Origin: Syntrophomonadaceae bacterium | GTDB taxonomy: Bacteria > Bacillota_D > Dethiobacteria > DTU022 > UBA8154 | Length of the DNA: 11,857 nt | Assembly (NCBI GenBank): GCA_007120815.1 | Contig: SKMY01000269.1 | Span: 1 to 11,857, forward strand | Direction of reading: 5' to 3' | Shown: positions 1 through 5,639 of the stretch, one piece after another | Layout: each line of letters starts with the position of its first letter | Numbering within the stretch: the first letter of the stretch is position 1 | Program-made: the position numbers and the translations under genes | The notes under the pieces: generated by a model | Database searches by the model: none | What the model was told of the DNA's origin: nothing | The model's input: only the letters and a program-made list of their open reading frames with translations

Positions 1-758
1 ATGAAGTGGGGATACCCGCCTTTTTCTGCCTGAACGGCATCCCAGGTGATGTCGTGCACGTCCTTTTCGATTTTCTCCCCTTCCAGTGAGTAGACGTCTA
101 CAGTGCTTGAGGTGATAACGGCCATCTCGCCGTCTTCCAGGATATGGATTCGGCGGGTGTGGTTTAAAATGGCCGGCACATCAGAAGCAATGAAGTTTTC
201 CCCTTCTCCCAGGCCGATAACCAGCGGGCTGTCCTTGCGGGCACAGACCAGCCTTTGATTGTCTTTTTTGCTTAAAACCACCAGGGCGAAAGAACCTTCT
301 ACGTGCTTTAACGCCTCGCTTACCGTGTTTAAAAGGTTGCCATTGTAGAAATGTTCCACCAGGTGGGCCAGTACCTCGGTATCCGTCTGGGATGAGAAGT
401 GGTGCCCCTGTTCCTCCAGCCAGTGGCGCAGGGGCATGTAGTTTTCAATGATCCCGTTATGTACCACGGCAAAATCTTCGGTACAGGCATGGTGGGGGTG
501 GGCATTATCATCCGAGGGCACCCCGTGGGTGGCCCAGCGCGTGTGGCCGATGCCAATCTGCCCTGTAGGGATATCCTGGCCTACTTTTTCTTCCAACCGG
601 GAAATTTCTCCCTTGGATTTGGTGATGACCAGGCCATTATTACTGCAAAGCAGGGCAACTCCGGCGGAGTCGTACCCCCGGTATTCCAGCTTTTTTAGCC
701 CCTCAATAAGTAACGGATAGGCCTCGTTTCGGCCGATATATCCAACAATTCCACACAT
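1..758 (-). CDS. glmS: Glutamine--fructose-6-phosphate aminotransferase (isomerizing), N-terminal part, cut by window edge
   Basis: This cytosolic enzyme makes glucosamine-6-phosphate from fructose-6-phosphate and glutamine, the entry step to UDP-GlcNAc and peptidoglycan. About 252 of the usual ~600 residues are present; the two sugar-isomerase (SIS) domains would lie beyond position 1. The visible part is the class-II glutamine amidotransferase domain. It starts MCGIVGYIGR, with the nucleophile Cys2 exposed once Met1 is removed. It continues with LEYRGYDSAG, the GHTRWATHG loop, SDDNAHPH and the VVHNGIIENY segment, all hallmarks of GlmS. The ATG at 758 has a GGAGG eight bases upstream, which fixes the start. 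It follows cdaR by 393 bp with no glmM between. The leader holds no recognisable glmS ribozyme but has a terminator-like hairpin at 890-914. Identity is very secure; only the C-terminal half is unseen. Confidence 0.97.
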   Translation of the reverse strand, partial: MCGIVGYIGRNEAYPLLIEGLKKLEYRGYDSAGVALLCSNNGLVITKSKGEISRLEEKVGQDIPTGQIGIGHTRWATHGVPSDDNAHPHHACTEDFAVVHNGIIENYMPLRHWLEEQGHHFSSQTDTEVLAHLVEHFYNGNLLNTVSEALKHVEGSFALVVLSKKDNQRLVCARKDSPLVIGLGEGENFIASDVPAILNHTRRIHILEDGEMAVITSSTVDVYSLEGEKIEKDVHDITWDAVQAEKGGYPHF

Positions 759-889
759 GTTTTGTTCCTCCGTTTTCTAAGTGTGCATAACAGGTTTACT
801 GTGTCCTGCCTGCTTTTTATGTGTATTAAAGAAAGCTTGTCTTTGTTCCCCTTAAATTCTACACATCCCTTGGTTTCTCCTGTATGACC

Positions 890-914
890 AAAAAAGGGAC
901 GGCCTGGGCTGTCC
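890..914 (-). terminator. Terminator-like hairpin with U-tract in glmS leader
   Basis: On the minus strand GGAC (914-911) pairs with GTCC (900-897), with an inner GC pair set after one mismatch, and CTTTTTT follows at once. It would stop transcripts coming from cdaR before they reach glmS. The U-tract side (890-899) can instead pair over 10 bp with 939-948, which would break this stem. The site therefore looks like an attenuator as much as a plain terminator. The stem is short, so confidence is moderate. Confidence 0.45.
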
Positions 915-919
915 TCATG
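902..919. repeat. 18-bp direct repeat, left copy (flanks REPIN-like copy 1)
   Basis: GCCTGGGCTGTCCTCATG occurs here and again, perfectly, at 1104-1121 in the same orientation, 202 bp apart. The two copies bracket the palindromic element. This copy also forms one half of the terminator-like hairpin at 890-914; the other copy lacks the partner strand and the U-tract. Confidence 0.85.
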
Positions 920-921
920 GT

Positions 922-949
922 GGGGATGTAATTGCTCATCCCTTTTTTT
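922..949 (+). terminator. Hairpin GGGATG/CATCCC followed by T7 (terminator-like on plus strand)
   Basis: GGGATG (923-928) and CATCCC (937-942) form a 6-bp stem with an 8-base loop, followed on the plus strand by seven T (943-949). No plus-strand gene uses it. On the minus strand the same bases form a hairpin that competes with the 10-bp pairing 890-899/939-948, so it may matter as part of the glmS leader fold. Confidence 0.35.
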
Positions 950-964
950 GTTCCGCCTAACGCC

Positions 965-1097
965 GCGAAGCTGGGGGACGGTTCTGTCGCTTTCCATTTT
1001 TTCAAGGTATGGGGACACACCTCTAAAAACAGGAATGTCCCCTAGGTCCTCCGCTGCGCTCCGGAAGCGCCAGAACCGTCCCCGTAGCTTCGCTTAC
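965..1097. repeat. REPIN-like palindromic intergenic element, copy 1
   Basis: Two GC-rich arms face each other. Left arm 965-986 and the reverse complement of right arm 1071-1093 share GCGAAGCT and GGGGACGGTTCTG, differing by one extra base and one substitution. The match continues inward as TCGCTTTCC against GCGCTTCC. A second, nested perfect 7-bp inverted repeat (GGGGACA, 1011-1017, with TGTCCCC, 1036-1042) sits in the middle, so the whole unit can fold into a long imperfect hairpin. The right half also contains the small palindrome CGCTCCGGAAGCG. The right portion (1046-1097) recurs at 4496-4547. Paired inverted REP sequences of this design are usually spread by a REP-associated tyrosine transposase (RAYT) encoded elsewhere; that link is inference, as no transposase is present here. 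Confidence 0.75.
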
Positions 1098-1103
1098 AAC
1101 TAA

Positions 1104-1121
1104 GCCTGGGCTGTCCTCATG
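1104..1121. repeat. 18-bp direct repeat, right copy (flanks REPIN-like copy 1)
   Basis: This is the perfect second copy of the 18-mer at 902-919. It lies just beyond the right arm of the palindromic element and 30 bp downstream of the cdaR stop on the minus strand. It could be a duplicated target or a local duplication that came with the insertion. Confidence 0.85.
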
Positions 1122-1151
1122 TTTTTGGTGGATAGGTTCGTTCACCAATTT

Positions 1152-2081
1152 TTAGATGTTGTTAAAAAAAAACCTGACCTGCACGGTATCATGTTCTACC
1201 GGCCTTAGCCCTTCGGGAAGCTCCAGGGAAATCTCCAAGGTCGTGTCTTCCTCGTATACTGACAGGTCTATTTCCCCGGTGGTAATTTTTGAAACTTCAT
1301 CCAGGAGATATCTTGGACCTTCCACGGCAATAGAGGAAGGGCTCACGATATAATTGCGGAGAAGGTCGTTTTCACCCTTAAATATGGCCTCAACAGGAAT
1401 ATCCCGCCGGGGATACTTAAACTCCACCCAAACATTGGCTTCCTGGGGCGAAACGGAAACACCTTCGATGATATTATTCCGGTTGTCCACAGGGTAGAGA
1501 CGAATATCCCGGGTTAAAAAGCTGGTATGCCCATCCACGTCCATGTTAAAAACCACCCGGTCAATGTTTTCCACCTGGCGGCGGGGTCCTCGCACAAAAA
1601 CCTCTTTTGGTGAAAAATCTGATTCACTGATTATCATGCCGTCGCCAGGGGCTCCCCGGTAAAGAGGGGTAACATTCATTTGTGTGGCAACCAGTTCGTG
1701 CAACATGACCGTTGCTTTGGCCGGCTGGATACCAACCACCGTCAATCCCCTGGGAACATTGGCGTTTACCTTAATATCATGGCGATTTTCTTCTTTGCCC
1801 TGTAAATCCACAAAAGCCTCCATGTCAGCGGGAGTCAAGCCGTCAAAAGCGTATTCCATGCCTTGCAGAGTAAGACTAACGCTTTCTGTCATTTCGGTTA
1901 TAACCAGGTCTTCTCCCAGGTTTCGCCAGGAAACGGGTATATCTCTAAAGGTCAAGGTTCTTTCGAAGCCAAGAACCTGCCTCTGTTCTCCGGTGACGTA
2001 AAACCAGAGGATGATTGATAAAAATAGTGAAAGCACCCTTATGAAGTGAGGACTTTGAGTGAATTTATTGATCTTTGTCAT
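1152..2081 (-). CDS. cdaR: CdaR, YbbR-domain regulator of the diadenylate cyclase CdaA
   Basis: This membrane-anchored protein binds and modulates CdaA, so it tunes cyclic di-AMP synthesis at the cell envelope. From the ATG at 2081 it is 309 residues. There is a short charged N-terminus, one membrane segment at about residues 14-31 (IRVLSLFLSIILWFYVTG), then an extracytoplasmic region with about three YbbR-type beta-rich repeats (roughly residues 40-125, 130-215 and 220-305). Bacillus CdaR usually has four repeats and is longer, so this is a short form. The reading frame opens upstream at a TTG (2093), but GGAGG lies only one base before that codon. The ATG at 2081, 13 bases from GGAGG, is more likely. 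Either way it overlaps the 3' end of cdaA (by 17 or 29 bp), implying translational coupling. The stop at 1152 is followed by the glmS gap. Confidence 0.92.
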   Translation of the reverse strand: MTKINKFTQSPHFIRVLSLFLSIILWFYVTGEQRQVLGFERTLTFRDIPVSWRNLGEDLVITEMTESVSLTLQGMEYAFDGLTPADMEAFVDLQGKEENRHDIKVNANVPRGLTVVGIQPAKATVMLHELVATQMNVTPLYRGAPGDGMIISESDFSPKEVFVRGPRRQVENIDRVVFNMDVDGHTSFLTRDIRLYPVDNRNNIIEGVSVSPQEANVWVEFKYPRRDIPVEAIFKGENDLLRNYIVSPSSIAVEGPRYLLDEVSKITTGEIDLSVYEEDTTLEISLELPEGLRPVEHDTVQVRFFFNNI

Positions 2082-2925
2082 CTTTCTGACCAAACCTCCA
2101 GGGCCAAAATTGGGAATCCCGTTTTCTCCTTGGGGTAAAGTACAGGTTCAGCAAAGTGCTTCTCAGGGTTTTTTCGTCCAGGTAGCGGGTCAGCTTGCCC
2201 TCGTGGGCCAGGGAAATCACGCCTGTTTCTTCCGAGATGATGATGACGACTGAATCGGAAACCTCTGTAATGCCAAGGGCGGCCCGGTGGCGTGTGCCCA
2301 ATTCCTTACTGAGGTTGGGGTTTTCCGTAAGGGGCAGGAAACAGCCTGCGGCAGATACAATGTTTCCGCGTATTATGACAGCCCCATCGTGCAGGGGGCT
2401 GCGAGGCATGAATATATTGATTAAAAGCTCTGCGGTAACCACACCGCCAATTCTGATACCTGTTTCAATAATGTCTTTCAGCCCGGTTTCCCGTTCCAGG
2501 ACGATTAACGCACCGATTTTTTTCTTCACAAGGACGGGTATGGCTTTAAGCAGTTCCTCCAGTACATCCCGGAACTGTTCATCGTCGTAATCTTGGAAAG
2601 ACCGTTGAAATATCTTACCGCGCCCAAGATGTTCCAGAGCACGCCTGAGTTCCGGCTGGAACACAATAGGAATGGCAATCAAGCCCATGGTCATCAAGCC
2701 GCGCAGCAGCCAGTTCAATGTACCCAGTTGCAGCTCTCCGCTGATCACCATCGCTAGAAGCAGGATTATCAGACCTTTAACCAGCTGTTCTGCCCGGGTC
2801 CCGCGTATAATGAGAATTAAGCGGTAAAAAATATAGGCAACAATAGCGATATCAATGATATCCCGCAGGCCCGGTCGAAATTGTGAAAGCGTGACCACGA
2901 TTTGTTCCCATATTGGTTCCCACAT
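2065..2925 (-). CDS. cdaA: CdaA, membrane-bound diadenylate cyclase (DisA_N/DAC domain)
   Basis: The enzyme condenses two ATP into cyclic di-AMP, the second messenger for potassium, osmotic and cell-wall balance. At 286 residues it matches the usual family length of about 270-280. The first ~90 residues carry three hydrophobic membrane segments (about 22-41, 50-64 and 72-90). The cytoplasmic DAC domain follows, with the catalytic DGA at 180-182 (SPLHDGAVII), RHR at 212-214 (GTRHRAALGI) and SEETG at 231-235. All key residues are present, so it should be active. The last codons overlap the start of cdaR. The ATG at 2925 has only a weak GGGG about 10-13 bases upstream. The 113-bp space before it holds an AT-rich palindrome and possible promoter elements. 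The pairing with cdaR and glmS links it to cell-wall precursor supply. Confidence 0.96.
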   Translation of the reverse strand: MWEPIWEQIVVTLSQFRPGLRDIIDIAIVAYIFYRLILIIRGTRAEQLVKGLIILLLAMVISGELQLGTLNWLLRGLMTMGLIAIPIVFQPELRRALEHLGRGKIFQRSFQDYDDEQFRDVLEELLKAIPVLVKKKIGALIVLERETGLKDIIETGIRIGGVVTAELLINIFMPRSPLHDGAVIIRGNIVSAAGCFLPLTENPNLSKELGTRHRAALGITEVSDSVVIIISEETGVISLAHEGKLTRYLDEKTLRSTLLNLYFTPRRKRDSQFWPWRFGQKDDKDQ

Positions 2926-3038
2926 TTACAGCAAAAAACACCCCGTTCCCCTGCCTTGTTGTTCGGTCGCTTTATGGTTCAGTAACTTTATTAATTCTCT
3001 TTTTTTTTCAAAAATACCTTTTTGAAATAAACATTTTT
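2926..3038. other. AT-rich spacer upstream of cdaA with a perfect 9-bp palindrome
   Basis: TTTCAAAAA (3006-3014) and TTTTTGAAA (3019-3027) form a perfect inverted repeat with a 4-base loop. On the minus strand the hairpin is followed by A rather than T, so it is a poor agcS terminator. On the plus strand a T-run follows a few bases later. A weak minus-strand promoter can be drawn for cdaA, with TTGAAA (3011-3006) and TAAAGT (2990-2985), but the 15-base spacer is short. The palindrome overlaps that -35, so an operator role is possible but unproven. Confidence 0.35.
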
Positions 3039-4382
3039 TTATCCAGATCTTCCCGTAAAATAATCCTTGCTCAGCCGGGCCAAAAGGCCGCTTAAGCCAA
3101 CCAGTCCAACCAGGTTGGGAAAAGCCATCAGGCCGTTTAATATATCCGACAGCGCCCAAACCACCCGAAGACCACCCAGGGCCCCCACAACAATAAAAAG
3201 GATCCAGGTTATGCGGTATATGGAAATGTAACGGCTGCCCAGGATGTATTCGAAGCATTTTTCCCCGTAATAGGACCAGCTCAGCACGGTGGTAAAAGCA
3301 AATATGGAAAGGCCAATAGATACCACAAATTGACCGGCCTCCCCCGGAAGGCCACGACTAAAAGCCTCGGCTGTCATTGCAGCGCCTTCCAGGCCCGAAG
3401 CGTAAGCACCGGTGACCAAAAGTACCAGGGCGGTCACGGTACAAATGACATGGGTGTCGATAAAAACTTCAATAACCCCCCAGAGCCCCTGACGGGCGGG
3501 GTGGGTCGTTTGGGCGGCAGCGTGGGCAATGGATGCGCTGCCCAGGCCGGCTTCATTGGTAAATATTCCCCGGGAAATACCAAACCGCCAGGCCTGGAAT
3601 ACTGTGGCACCCGCTACCCCGCCGGCAGCAGCGCGGCCGTGAAAGGCCGCTGCAACTATCTCAGCCAATGCCGGCGGAATCGATGAAGCATGGATAATTA
3701 GAATGTAAAGACAGCTTGCAAAATAAGAAATGGCCATTATTGGAACCAGGGTGGATGCGATCAGGGCAATGCGTTTTATTCCACCCAGGATAACCAGCCC
3801 GCCCACCAGGGCAAGTGCCAGGCCTGTCAGAACGGGGGGAAAACCGAAGGTGGCCTGGACCGCATCGGCTACGGAATTTGCTTGTACCAGGTTGCCGATC
3901 CCGAAAGCGGCCAGAGCCCCAAAAAAAGCATATAAAAGGGCCAGTCCTGGGAGGTTCAAACCGTTTTTCAGATAGTACATGGGTCCGCCGGCTATGCGGT
4001 CTCCTTTTTTTTCCCGGAAATGGACAGCCAGGGTTACTTCGGCAAACTTGGTGGCCATGCCGAAGAATGCCGATACCCACATCCAGAAGATGGCCCCTGG
4101 GCCGCCTAAAAAAAGGGCCGTGGCAACACCGGCGATGTTTCCCGTACCTACGGTGGCAGCCAGGGCCGTGGATAGAGCCTGAAAAGGTGTGATTTCTCCG
4201 GGAGCGTATTTCTGGCGGGGAGCGGCCATTTTGCCCAGGGTTTCACGGAATATGTAACCAAAGCGGAATACCTGAACAACGTTCAGCCGGATGGTGAGGA
4301 AAATGCCTGCAGCCAGGATAAGGGCAATGAGGGGTGGGCCGATCAATGCATCGTAAAACCAGTGGAGTAAATCTTCGATGAT
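3039..4382 (-). CDS. Sodium:alanine/glycine symporter (AgcS family), apparent ATC start
   Basis: This is an integral-membrane secondary transporter that brings in alanine or glycine with Na+ (alanine/glycine:cation symporter family). It is strongly hydrophobic along its length, with roughly ten or more membrane segments. It carries the family signature GGPGAIFWMWVSAFFG at about residues 93-108, the ALAATVGTGNIAGVA ion-site segment just before it, and GISRGIFTNEAGLGSASIAHA further on. The frame stays open up to an ATG at 4550, but the extra ~56 residues are encoded by a palindromic repeat and match nothing in the family. A clean GGGAGG (4394-4389) stands 6 bases before ATC (4382) and 9 before a second ATC (4379), and homology begins right there (IIEDLLHWFYDALIGPP). 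No ATG, GTG or TTG in frame fits better nearby, so a rare ATC start is proposed; the length is then 447 residues. Substrate choice between alanine and glycine cannot be read from sequence. It lies 207 bp after amrS. Confidence 0.9.
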   Translation of the reverse strand: MIEDLLHWFYDALIGPPLIALILAAGIFLTIRLNVVQVFRFGYIFRETLGKMAAPRQKYAPGEITPFQALSTALAATVGTGNIAGVATALFLGGPGAIFWMWVSAFFGMATKFAEVTLAVHFREKKGDRIAGGPMYYLKNGLNLPGLALLYAFFGALAAFGIGNLVQANSVADAVQATFGFPPVLTGLALALVGGLVILGGIKRIALIASTLVPIMAISYFASCLYILIIHASSIPPALAEIVAAAFHGRAAAGGVAGATVFQAWRFGISRGIFTNEAGLGSASIAHAAAQTTHPARQGLWGVIEVFIDTHVICTVTALVLLVTGAYASGLEGAAMTAEAFSRGLPGEAGQFVVSIGLSIFAFTTVLSWSYYGEKCFEYILGSRYISIYRITWILFIVVGALGGLRVVWALSDILNGLMAFPNLVGLVGLSGLLARLSKDYFTGRSG

Positions 4383-4388
4383 AAAAAG

Positions 4389-4394
4389 CCTCCC
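4389..4394 (-). promoter_or_regulatory. Ribosome binding site GGGAGG that decides the agcS start
   Basis: On the minus strand GGGAGG is followed by CTTTTT and then ATC ATC. Spacing of 6 or 9 bases to the two ATC codons is ideal. No standard start codon lies within that distance in frame, which is why a non-canonical start is proposed. Confidence 0.6.
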
Positions 4395-4448
4395 TGTTCC
4401 CGGCGCTAAATGCTTGCAGCAGTTACGAGTTCCGGGTTCACCCTGGAT

Positions 4449-4460
4449 GATTAATGGGCG
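4449..4460. repeat. 12-bp direct repeat, left copy (flanks REPIN-like copy 2)
   Basis: GATTAATGGGCG recurs perfectly at 4554-4565 in the same orientation, 105 bp apart. The copies bracket the palindromic element almost exactly. The sequence differs from the 18-mer around copy 1, so it belongs to the locus and not to the element. Confidence 0.75.
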
Positions 4461-4461
4461 T

Positions 4462-4547
4462 GAAGCAGGAGGATGGTTCAGTCGCTTTCCCTTCTGTCCT
4501 CCGCTTCGCTCCGGAAGCGCCAGGACCGTCCCTGCAGCTTCCCTTAC
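4462..4547. repeat. REPIN-like palindromic intergenic element, copy 2
   Basis: Bases 4496-4547 match 1046-1097 at 47 of 52 positions without gaps. The left part (4462-4491: GAAGC, GGATGGTTCAGTCGCTTTCC) is an imperfect inverted copy of the right arm (4513-4542), so this copy has the same two-arm design as copy 1 but is shorter and lacks the nested GGGGACA/TGTCCCC stem. It carries the small palindrome CGCTCCGGAAGCG. It sits between amrS and agcS, and its edge supplies the misleading ATG at 4550. Confidence 0.75.
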
Positions 4548-4553
4548 CATAGG

Positions 4554-4565
4554 GATTAATGGGCG
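4554..4565. repeat. 12-bp direct repeat, right copy (flanks REPIN-like copy 2)
   Basis: This is the perfect second copy of GATTAATGGGCG (first at 4449-4460). It lies 6 bp beyond the end of the repeat unit and 24 bp downstream of the amrS stop on the minus strand. Confidence 0.75.
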
Positions 4566-4589
4566 GACAGGACCGACAAAGCGCCGGAG

Positions 4590-5615
4590 TTAAAAATGGT
4601 CTTCCTCTCCATAAATATGCCCTTCTATTCGAATTGTATGACCGCAATTGGCACAGTTTTTTCCTCGCAACCCTCGATTTTCAATACCGTAACCCCTGCG
4701 CACAATCAACAGGTTTCCGCAGTTGGGGCAGTATGTGCTGCTGCGCTCAAGGTCCATGACGTTCCCCAGGTAAACGTAGGATAGTTTTTCCCTGGCCCGT
4801 TCATAAACGTGATTCATGGTTTCAACAGAGGTAGGTGGAAGATCCAGCTTGTGGGCAGGAAAGTAACGGCTGAAGTGGACGGGAATATCCGGGTCAAGGG
4901 AGGCAATCCATTGGATGAAACGGTCAATTTCCGACCGATCGTCATTGAGGGTGGAGATAATCAGGTAGGTTAATTCCACGTGGCAGTTTTTAATGGAACT
5001 TTCCACAGTGCGCTGAACATGCTGGACACTCTTCCCTCGGCAAAAACGGCGATAAAAGCTGTCATTGAATGCTTTAACATCAACGTTCATGCCCTGGACA
5101 TAAGGCAGCAGCGTCTTTAGAGGTCCAGGATTGATCAACCCGTTGGTCACCAGGACATTTTTAAAGCCCCGTTCATTCATGAAACGGGCGTTTTCCAGGA
5201 CGAATTCGTACCAGACCGTGGGTTCGTTGTATGTGTACGCAATCCCCAGCTGTGCTTTTCGGTTGCGGGACTGCAGCAAATTGAGCAGTTTATCCGATGT
5301 GATGACTTCCAGTCCGGGATCCCTTTCTCCGTGGGCCAGGCCCCAGTTCTGGCAGAAATGACAGTGAAGGTTGCAGCCCGTGGTTCCGATAGATAGAATG
5401 TCCCATCCGGGATAAAAATGGTAGAGGGGTTTCTTTTCGATGGGATCAATGTTAAGAGCGCCGCAGAGATAATAATTGGTTGAATACAGCTTGCCTTCTT
5501 TCACAACCCGGACGCCGCAGATGCCTTTTTGCCCCTCTTTTAAACGGCAGTCCTGGGGACACAGTTCGCAGAAAATGAGGTCATTATCGCGGCGATAGTG
5601 GCTCGCTTCCTGCAT
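4590..5615 (-). CDS. amrS: AmmeMemoRadiSam system radical SAM enzyme
   Basis: This is a 341-residue radical S-adenosylmethionine protein of the PflA-like group that accompanies AMMECR1 and MEMO proteins. Its substrate is unknown. The cluster motif is C81-x3-C85-x2-C88 (TTGCNLHCHFCQNW), which holds the SAM-binding [4Fe-4S] cluster. An N-terminal cysteine set (C16, C19, C23 and C33; CELCPQDCRLKEGQKGICG) typical of this family precedes it. The C-terminus has two CxxC pairs (C296/C299 and C321/C324) arranged like a zinc ribbon or rubredoxin-type knuckle. The central region (LGIAYTYNEPTVWYEF, then GMNVDVKAFN) fits the radical SAM barrel. The ATG at 5615 has AGGAAGG about 10-12 bases upstream and lies 24 bp after the amrA stop, so it is the last gene of the amrBAS operon. 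Family assignment is firm; activity on proteins or small molecules is not known. Confidence 0.95.
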   Translation of the reverse strand: MQEASHYRRDNDLIFCELCPQDCRLKEGQKGICGVRVVKEGKLYSTNYYLCGALNIDPIEKKPLYHFYPGWDILSIGTTGCNLHCHFCQNWGLAHGERDPGLEVITSDKLLNLLQSRNRKAQLGIAYTYNEPTVWYEFVLENARFMNERGFKNVLVTNGLINPGPLKTLLPYVQGMNVDVKAFNDSFYRRFCRGKSVQHVQRTVESSIKNCHVELTYLIISTLNDDRSEIDRFIQWIASLDPDIPVHFSRYFPAHKLDLPPTSVETMNHVYERAREKLSYVYLGNVMDLERSSTYCPNCGNLLIVRRGYGIENRGLRGKNCANCGHTIRIEGHIYGEEDHF

Positions 5616-5639
5616 GACACACCGTCCTTCCTGTTTGAT

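Larger units (their letters stand above)
759..1151. other. 393-bp non-coding gap between cdaR and glmS
   Basis: I see no credible gene on either strand. The one minus-strand frame that crosses it (about 1018-695) runs into glmS in the wrong frame and is composed of repeat sequence. The gap holds, in transcription order, an 18-bp direct repeat copy (1104-1121), a palindromic REPIN-like element (965-1097), competing hairpins with U-tracts (889-949), the second direct repeat copy (902-919) and a purine-rich glmS leader (759-889). In many Firmicutes glmM occupies this position; no trace of a glmM reading frame remains here. Confidence 0.85.

Noticed and set aside
695..1018. 107-codon minus-strand reading frame overlapping the glmS start.
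   Set aside because: It runs out of frame into glmS, is built from repeat and leader sequence, has no ribosome binding site and no recognisable fold or motif.
1066..1080. AGCGCCAGAACCGTC on the plus strand (and AGCGCCAGGACCGTC at 4516-4530) resembles the glmS ribozyme core start AGCGCC-A-GAAC.
   Set aside because: It is on the strand opposite to glmS, recurs next to an unrelated transporter gene, is part of a palindromic repeat, and lacks the rest of the ribozyme such as the GACGAGG segment.
1125..1153. Hairpin TTGGTG/CACCAA followed by TTTTT after cdaR.
   Set aside because: The T-run is on the plus strand, where no gene ends; on the minus strand it is followed by A, so it is not a convincing cdaR terminator.
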